Notes under the pieces: model-generated
Seen by the model: the letters and a program-made list of their open reading frames with translations, nothing else
Database searches by the model: none
What the model was told of the DNA's origin: nothing
NCBI GenBank assembly: GCA_022793145.1
Contig: JAAWCI010000012.1
Location: forward strand, 1 to 11,027
DNA: 11,027 nucleotides
Direction of reading: 5' to 3'
From: Bacilli bacterium
Lineage (GTDB): Bacteria; Bacillota_I; Bacilli_A; RF39; UBA660
In this document: positions 6,582-11,027 of the stretch, in pieces
How the letters are laid out: each line of letters opens with the position of its first letter
Position numbering within the stretch: position 1 is the first letter of the stretch
Program-made: the position numbers and the translations under genes

Positions 6582-7265
6582 TTATTCACCTTCTAACAGC
6601 GTTTGAAATGCTAAGTTTGCCGCTAGTATTCCCGCGCAACTAGGCACAAATATACTAGAAGCAATTACATTTCCTTCTATTTTTTTAGGAACTTCTTTGC
6701 TATAAATTACAGGAATTTTTTGCCTAATTTTTTCTTCTCTTACTTTCTTTCTAAGTATTTTTGCAATTGGGTCATTTTCAGTCTTCATAAGTTCAGTTAT
6801 TTCTACTTTACTAGCATCCAATCTTTTTCCTGTTCCAAGGCAGGTTACAAATGGAATATTTTCTTTCAAACAGTATTTTATAAATTCAAATTTAACTGTT
6901 ACAGTATCACAAGCATCAATTGCATAATCAATGGATTCTTGAAAAAGTGAAGTAATATTTTCCTGTGTTATTCTCATTTCAATAATTGTTGTTTTTATAT
7001 TTGAAATACTGTCAATTCTTTCTTTCCATGCTTTTACTTTTGATTTTCCAATATTAGATTTTGACGCAATAATTTGCCTATTCATGTTTGTTATATCAAT
7101 CACATCATAATCTGCTAAAATTAGATGCCCTACACCACTGCGTACCAAAGCCTCAGCCACATATCCGCCTACTCCACCAAGCCCTAAAATCAAAACAGTC
7201 TTGTTCTTTAATTGTTCCACTTTTTCTACTCCAATAAGAAGCTTTAACCTAGACAGTTCTTCCAT
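6582..7265 (-). CDS. tcdA: tRNA threonylcarbamoyladenosine dehydratase
   Basis: This E1/ThiF-family enzyme uses ATP to dehydrate t6A at position 37 of ANN-reading tRNAs into cyclic t6A (formerly YgdL/CsdL). In 227 residues the motifs are the N-terminal RLKLLIG (6-12), the nucleotide-binding GLGGVGG (28-34), the acidic ribose-binding ADYDVID (51-57), the ATP-contacting NMNRQ (60-64), the Mg site in AIDACD (115-120), and the family-specific DPIAKILRKKVRE (165-177) followed by IPVIYSKEVP (184-193). The frame opens at a GTG at 7274, but that codon lies inside the ribosome binding site AAGGTGA. The ATG at 7265, 5 nt after GGTGA, is the better start. The gene stands between two terminators with the lysine-rich gene, and its own promoter gives a very short leader. 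A partner CsdA/CsdE sulfur relay is not present here. Confidence 0.93.
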   Translation of the reverse strand: MEELSRLKLLIGVEKVEQLKNKTVLILGLGGVGGYVAEALVRSGVGHLILADYDVIDITNMNRQIIASKSNIGKSKVKAWKERIDSISNIKTTIIEMRITQENITSLFQESIDYAIDACDTVTVKFEFIKYCLKENIPFVTCLGTGKRLDASKVEITELMKTENDPIAKILRKKVREEKIRQKIPVIYSKEVPKKIEGNVIASSIFVPSCAGILAANLAFQTLLEGE

Positions 7266-7281
7266 ATCTTTCACCTTTTTT

Positions 7282-7290
7282 ATTATAGCA
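7282..7290 (-). promoter_or_regulatory. Extended -10 promoter of tcdA
   Basis: TATAAT at 7287-7282 on the minus strand is preceded by TGC, giving TGnTATAAT. The -35 region would fall within the U-tract of the upstream terminator and has no good match. The predicted start near 7275 gives a leader of about 10 nt that is almost entirely ribosome binding site (AAAGGTGA). Confidence 0.65.
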
Positions 7291-7298
7291 TAAGCAAT

Positions 7299-7325
7299 TA
7301 AAAAAGGAAACCTAATTGGCTTCCT
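7299..7325 (-). terminator. Terminator of the LCP-PASTA gene
   Basis: On the minus strand AGGAAGCC (7325-7318) pairs over 8 bp, including one G-U, with GGTTTCCT (7312-7305) around an AATTA loop, followed directly by a run of T residues. The stem begins within the TAG stop codon of the LCP gene. This is the cleanest intrinsic terminator in the window. Confidence 0.88.
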
Positions 7326-9510
7326 ATGGTTTTAATTCATCTGGAAATTTTTCTTCTACATCTACATCAGGATTTTCTTCAATATCCTTATCTTCATCTG
7401 GTTCTTTTGAATCATCTGGCTCCTTTTCAGTTGGATCTATATATTTCAATGTAACTGTTTCACCTTTTAATTGATCTAATTCCATTCCTGCCTTCTTATC
7501 TTGCGAAATAATTTGTCCCTTCTTAGAACTATCATATCCTTTTTCACCTTCTGATACTTTTACAAGAACAATGCGAATAGTTGGATTATTTTTGTTGAAA
7601 TTCATTAATGTTGTTCCATTATATAATTTCCCTACAAAGTCTGGAAGAAATTCATCTTTTTCATCATCCTTGTTACTGCTATTTCCACCTTTTCCATCTG
7701 ATACTGTAATTGTTAGTCCAACATTTTTATTTATGGCATTTACATCCATTCCATCATGAAGGCTTTGACTAATTACTTGGCCTTCATTTTGAGCAGAACT
7801 AACAGTATTCACATTAATTTTTATTCCATGCTCTTTTCCATATGCAATCGCTTTTGATTGATTATATCCTACAAAATTTGGAAGCAAATATAAAGTTGTA
7901 TCCTTATAAGTTCCTTTTCCAATTACAGTTTCTGTATATGGTTCATCTACATCAAATTCAAACGATTTCACTATTTTAGGATCTTCTAGTTCCAAATTGA
8001 CTTTCATAGCTTTCACGACATCTTTAACACTACCATTATATGGAACAAAATTATAAAGTCGAAGTTTGGTTCCTGCATTCAATTTAGAATCATAGTCATA
8101 AATCATAGCATCAAATCCACTAATGTAAAGCTTTTGCATTCCTAATAACTCATCAACATTACTCGTTTCTTTACTTCTTTCTAATATTTCTTTCGCAACA
8201 TTATAAAAAGATAAAATTTCATTCGTTGTCATATTGGTTTCCATATTGTTACTTAATGTATCTAATAAAGAATAAATTGTATCAATACTTCTAATTGACT
8301 TTGCTTTATTCATAAGTCCTTTCACAACAAGTTGTTGATTTTGTCCTCGAATAAAATCATTAATTGTTTTTCGATGACGAGAAAGAGCCAACGCTTGTTC
8401 TCCATTTAAAGTTTGTTGTCCTTTTTTTAGACAAATTAGATTGCTAAAATCACGATTGCTGTCTTGTTCACAGAACTCAATTGGAACATCAACATCAATT
8501 CCGCCTAAGTTGTCAACCAATTTAACAACACCCTTAAAATTAATTTTTACATAATAATCAATTTTTATTCCTGTAAAATTTTCAATTGTACTAATCATAC
8601 AGCTTTCCCCACCCCATGCAGCATGAGTAATCTTATTTTTTCTTCCACTCAAACAAGAAATGGGAACATAAGTATCTCTTGGTATACTTACAATTGTAGT
8701 ATTTAATGTTGTTGGATTAAAAGTAATCAACATAAGAGAATCTCCATTAAAAGAAGCACCTTTAATATTTTCTTTTTCTGAATCTACTCCCATCAACAAT
8801 ACTGTAAATGGCTTATCTATTTTATTTCCACCTGTTGCAATTGTATTTTTTACATCTTTGTCAATAGAGTCTAAAACTTTTGTTTCACTCGCTATATGTT
8901 CATATCCTTCTAACGATTGAAATAATAATACATAACCACTTGGTAAAAAGATATATTCAATTTCTTTTTCATATAAAGCATTTAACATAGATACGTAATC
9001 ATCATAATAAACTATTTTATTATTAGAAATTGATTTATTTTTTTTCATAATTTCTTTTGGGAGTTGATGGCCCTCCATACTATTTTCGTCTTTTAGCATT
9101 CCAATAGATGCAGACCCAATGTCACTTATGCTCTCTGCTTTATTACTATTTAATGTCACTAAACTTGCAGAATATGTTGTTGTCGTTGTACTAACACGAC
9201 CTAGTTTTTCAATTACAGCATGAATATTAGAAGCAAGAAAAATTAGCATCCCTGAATATAATATAATAAATCCTGCCAAAAAGATCCTTTGCTTCTTTTT
9301 ATGTTTTAAAATAGAACGTATTGATAAAAGGATTAATAAAACTACTATAACAACAATTACAATTGCACCAACCAATCGTAATTTATTCTCTATACCATTT
9401 AGTAATGAAATTGAATATAACATATAAAGAGATGATATAATTAAAGTCAAAAATAAAACATCAAATACAATTGTCCAACCTTTATTACTCTTCATCATCC
9501 TTTGTTGCAT
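7324..9510 (-). CDS. LCP (LytR-CpsA-Psr) family protein with C-terminal PASTA repeats
   Basis: LCP proteins transfer glycopolymers such as teichoic acids or capsule from lipid carriers to peptidoglycan on the outer face of the membrane. In 728 residues: three membrane helices (about 12-34, 45-68, 76-96); an extracellular accessory region (about 100-220); the LCP domain (about 234-400) with LLMGVDS, D257 in GDSLML, R278-D279 in SIPRDTYV, VDNLGGIDVDVP, and the arginine-rich RHRK..NDFIRGQNQQ segment (378-392). A linker region of about 400-535 follows, then two PASTA-like repeats (about 540-605 and 620-690) with LPNFVG and LPDFVG starts, and an acidic Pro/Asp/Glu tail (691-728). PASTA modules bind muropeptide or wall, so the fusion should anchor the enzyme at its acceptor. 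Four cysteines (286, 304, 347, 360) lie in the extracellular LCP domain. The frame's first ATG (9543) overlaps the -10, so the ATG at 9510, after AAAGGA, is used. Stop is TAG. Confidence 0.93.
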   Translation of the reverse strand: MQQRMMKSNKGWTIVFDVLFLTLIISSLYMLYSISLLNGIENKLRLVGAIVIVVIVVLLILLSIRSILKHKKKQRIFLAGFIILYSGMLIFLASNIHAVIEKLGRVSTTTTTYSASLVTLNSNKAESISDIGSASIGMLKDENSMEGHQLPKEIMKKNKSISNNKIVYYDDYVSMLNALYEKEIEYIFLPSGYVLLFQSLEGYEHIASETKVLDSIDKDVKNTIATGGNKIDKPFTVLLMGVDSEKENIKGASFNGDSLMLITFNPTTLNTTIVSIPRDTYVPISCLSGRKNKITHAAWGGESCMISTIENFTGIKIDYYVKINFKGVVKLVDNLGGIDVDVPIEFCEQDSNRDFSNLICLKKGQQTLNGEQALALSRHRKTINDFIRGQNQQLVVKGLMNKAKSIRSIDTIYSLLDTLSNNMETNMTTNEILSFYNVAKEILERSKETSNVDELLGMQKLYISGFDAMIYDYDSKLNAGTKLRLYNFVPYNGSVKDVVKAMKVNLELEDPKIVKSFEFDVDEPYTETVIGKGTYKDTTLYLLPNFVGYNQSKAIAYGKEHGIKINVNTVSSAQNEGQVISQSLHDGMDVNAINKNVGLTITVSDGKGGNSSNKDDEKDEFLPDFVGKLYNGTTLMNFNKNNPTIRIVLVKVSEGEKGYDSSKKGQIISQDKKAGMELDQLKGETVTLKYIDPTEKEPDDSKEPDEDKDIEENPDVDVEEKFPDELKP

Positions 9511-9541
9511 ATCATCATATCCTTTCTTTTCACACTCTATC

Positions 9542-9570
9542 ATTATAGCTTATTATATCCAATTTCTCAA
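9542..9570 (-). promoter_or_regulatory. Sigma-A promoter of the LCP-PASTA gene
   Basis: On the minus strand TTGAGA (9570-9565) and TATAAT (9547-9542) are separated by exactly 17 nt, the best full -35/-10 pair in the window. Initiation near 9535 rules out the longer reading frame starting at 9543 and gives a leader of about 25 nt to the ATG at 9510. Confidence 0.85.
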
Positions 9571-9627
9571 TCTTTTTACTTTTTTTTCACAAGATTGACA
9601 CATAGATAACAAACATATTTTCTTATT

Positions 9628-9649
9628 TTATCATAGTATGATATGATAA
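9628..9649. promoter_or_regulatory. Perfect 8-bp inverted repeat over the small-protein promoter
   Basis: TTATCATA (9628-9635) and its exact complement TATGATAA (9642-9649) are separated by 6 nt. The right arm contains the -10 TATGAT of the downstream plus-strand gene, the usual place for a repressor site. A+T-rich palindromes can also arise by chance, so operator status is unproven. Confidence 0.4.
9639..9647 (+). promoter_or_regulatory. Extended -10 promoter of the small membrane protein
   Basis: TGA followed by TATGAT (9642-9647) makes a TGnTATGAT extended -10. A consensus TTGACA at 9595-9600 lies too far upstream (41 nt) to pair with it. The leader to the ATG at 9664 would be about 10 nt, containing AGGTGA. 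An overlapping TATGAT at 9637-9642 is an alternative. Confidence 0.5.
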
Positions 9650-9663
9650 GTTCAGGTGATGAC

Positions 9664-9924
9664 ATGGAATTATTATTAGAAATAATTGGAGAGTTTATAT
9701 TAGAAATATTAATGGAAGCTAAGAATAACAAACACATTCCATTCATTATCCGCATTTTTATGATCCTAATTTTAACTTTATTTTACATAGGAATTGCTTT
9801 CCTGTTTTTGATTATTGGAATAAACGCCATAAAAACAAATATTTTTTTAGGACTTCTAAGTATTTTAATAAGTTTATTTTTAGGAACCCTTTTTCTTTTA
9901 TCACTCTTCCAAAGGAAAAAATAA
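9664..9924 (+). CDS. Small membrane protein of unknown function
   Basis: This 86-residue protein begins with an acidic amphipathic helix (about residues 1-18, with Glu every three to four positions and Leu/Ile between). A basic linker KNNKHIPFIIR (21-31) follows, then two membrane helices (about 32-52 and 60-80) and a basic C-terminus FQRKK. It resembles small hypothetical proteins common in gut Firmicutes, with N-terminal LLxEIIxExI-type helices, a basic hinge and two helices; no function is known to me. The frame opens at an ATG at 9643, but that codon is within the -10 hexamer. The ATG at 9664, 4 nt after AGGTGA, is the supported start. It is divergent from the LCP gene, and an inverted repeat covers its promoter. 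Stop is TAA; no terminator was seen before the next gene. Confidence 0.78.
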   Translation: MELLLEIIGEFILEILMEAKNNKHIPFIIRIFMILILTLFYIGIAFLFLIIGINAIKTNIFLGLLSILISLFLGTLFLLSLFQRKK

Positions 9925-9929
9925 TCAGT

Positions 9930-9958
9930 TTTACTTTCTATCTATTTTATTTTATAAT
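9930..9958 (+). promoter_or_regulatory. Promoter of the transglutaminase-like gene
   Basis: TTTACT (9930-9935) and TATAAT (9953-9958) are spaced 17 nt apart, starting transcription near 9965. A strong AAAGGAGA ribosome binding site follows, 6 nt before the ATG at 9982. Because no terminator precedes it, readthrough from the small-protein gene is possible. Confidence 0.6.
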
Positions 9959-9981
9959 GGATATATATAAAGGAGACATTT

Positions 9982-11027
9982 ATGTTAGAGAAAAAAATAA
10001 TGGAGATAATGGATACAATAACATATGGTTTTTTAGATGAAAATAATGAAAACATTATAAATATAAATCCTAAAAAATGGGATGAGGAGTTTTATGATTT
10101 TTATTATCTATTATCTCCTAGTGAACTATTAGAAAAAAAGTGTGGCGTATGCTGGGACCAAGTAGAATTGGAACGATACTTATTTGAAAAAGAAAATTGG
10201 ACTGTAAGAACTTTTTTCATTTGCACATATGAAAATGATGGACTTCCATCTCATACTTTTTTAACCTATGAAAAAAATAATATGGTTTACTGGTTTGAAC
10301 ATTCTTGGGGAGTATACAAAGGCATTCATGAATATAGTACATTAAAAGAACTTCTATTAGATGTAAAAAAGAAATTTGTAGTAAATAATGATGCTCCTAC
10401 AATTGTTTATGAATATGAAAATCCCCCCTATCATATTTCTTGTGAAGAATTTTATGAATTTGCTGAAAAAGGAACAATTATAAAACTAAATGAACCACTT
10501 TATTTTTATCATTTAGTAAATAAGAATACAAACATTAATATGGGACTATTCAGCTTACAATATATGTATGAGCACAAACTGTATGATTTATTTGATCAAT
10601 CTGTATCTAAATATAAAGAACAAATTGTAAATGGTTGGAATAAAAAATATTTAGGACGTAATAAAAATAGTTTAACAAGAGAAGAAATTTTAGATGCACT
10701 CACTTTATTTCGAGGCCCTTATGGAACAAAGTATATTTATTTTTTCCGGTTCCCTCCCTATAAAGAGTTAGGGCCTAATACAGAAGCGGTCTTAAACACG
10801 AAAGATATTTATCAGATTGATATTCATGACGAAACAATTCAAAAATATTTTTTAGACATTGATTATGGATATGAACAAAGTCATCCAGATCATCGAAAAT
10901 TAAATAAAAGTTTCTATGAAACGGTCACAAAATATGATTATTTTTCAGGTTATGACGATAATGAAAATATGATTTTCAAACCTCTCAATCATATCGGTAT
11001 TGCTTTTAAGGATAATTATTGTCCTAT
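9982..11027 (+). CDS. Transglutaminase-like two-domain protein, 3' end cut by the window
   Basis: The frame opens at ATG 9982 (AGGAG at 6 nt) and stays open for 348 codons to the right edge, so the C-terminus is missing. Residues about 35-135 look like a papain/transglutaminase-like domain. C57 in CGVCWDQVE is the candidate nucleophile, H91 in LPSHTFLTYE the base, and E106 in YWFEHSWG a possible third member, followed by KGIHEYSTLKELL. The second part, about 148-348, starts with SCEEFYEFAEKG and contains EPLYFYHLVNKN (171-182), GLFSLQYMYEHKLYDLF (188-204), LTREEILDALTLFRG (231-245) and YIYFFRFPPYKELG (251-264); I cannot assign it to a named family. There is no signal peptide or membrane helix in the visible part, so it is probably cytoplasmic. 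Whether it acts as a protease, a cross-linker or an inactive scaffold cannot be told. Codon use is A+T-rich like its neighbours. Confidence is high for the gene, modest for the fold. Confidence 0.8.
   Translation, partial: MLEKKIMEIMDTITYGFLDENNENIININPKKWDEEFYDFYYLLSPSELLEKKCGVCWDQVELERYLFEKENWTVRTFFICTYENDGLPSHTFLTYEKNNMVYWFEHSWGVYKGIHEYSTLKELLLDVKKKFVVNNDAPTIVYEYENPPYHISCEEFYEFAEKGTIIKLNEPLYFYHLVNKNTNINMGLFSLQYMYEHKLYDLFDQSVSKYKEQIVNGWNKKYLGRNKNSLTREEILDALTLFRGPYGTKYIYFFRFPPYKELGPNTEAVLNTKDIYQIDIHDETIQKYFLDIDYGYEQSHPDHRKLNKSFYETVTKYDYFSGYDDNENMIFKPLNHIGIAFKDNYCP

Noticed and set aside
7266..7274. GTG start for tcdA at 7274.
   Set aside because: The GTG is part of the ribosome binding site AAGGTGA that serves the ATG at 7265.
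9511..9543. An 11-residue longer LCP protein starting at 9543.
   Set aside because: That ATG overlaps the -10 hexamer of a well-formed promoter (TTGAGA-17-TATAAT), so it would not be in the transcript.
9595..9600. Consensus TTGACA as -35 of the small membrane protein gene.
   Set aside because: It is 41 nt from the -10 TATGAT, and no acceptable -10 lies 16-18 nt downstream; only TATTTT at 15 nt, which is weak.
9643..9663. ATG at 9643 as start of the small membrane protein.
   Set aside because: It lies within the -10 TATGAT; the ATG at 9664 has AGGTGA just upstream.

Overview
The window comes from a low-GC member of the Bacillota. By eye the DNA is strongly A+T-rich, with TATAAT-type promoters, U-tract terminators, a T-box leader and purine-rich ribosome binding sites. 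The proteins resemble those of Bacilli or Erysipelotrichia-like gut Firmicutes: a membrane-anchored MurF, a VanY-type peptidase with an Ig-like domain, and an LCP protein with PASTA repeats. Genus-level placement is not possible from the sequence alone. No mobile element, CRISPR array, phage gene or integration site was seen.

Layout. Positions 1-9510 are read almost entirely from the minus strand; 9664-11027 is read from the plus strand. At the left edge lies a T-box leader (about 4-167, minus) whose controlled gene is outside the window. It is preceded on the same strand by a tRNA-Gln(CTG) gene (213-288). Next come a VanY-type carboxypeptidase (330-1460) and a VanZ-family membrane protein (1616-2134). 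A tight three-gene unit follows, alpha/beta hydrolase - murF - ddl (5851 down to 2310), with its own promoter. A second unit is tcdA plus an abutting lysine-rich protein of unknown function (7265 down to 6039), bounded by terminators on both sides. A 728-residue LCP-PASTA cell-wall protein (7324-9510) has a strong promoter. Divergent from it are a small membrane protein (9664-9924) and the first 348 codons of a two-domain transglutaminase-like protein that runs off the right end (9982 onward).

How the genes fit together. Much of the window concerns the cell envelope. Ddl makes D-Ala-D-Ala, MurF attaches it to the UDP-MurNAc-tripeptide, VanY-type enzymes trim the terminal D-Ala, and LCP proteins transfer anionic glycopolymers to peptidoglycan. 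Despite the Van names this is not a vancomycin-resistance cassette: there is no VanH/VanX/VanR/VanS, and Ddl keeps the Lys-Tyr pair typical of D-Ala-D-Ala specificity. TcdA belongs to tRNA modification (cyclic t6A).

The less ordinary items are the LCP-PASTA fusion with paired cysteines, the xKG-repeat tail on Ddl, the lysine-rich partner of TcdA, the transglutaminase-like protein at the right edge, a perfect palindrome over the promoter of the small membrane protein, and recurrent extended -10 promoters with leaders of only about 10 nt, some fused to the upstream terminator. I do not see a clearly new multi-gene system. Several gene starts were moved downstream of the longest open frame because of ribosome binding site or promoter evidence.
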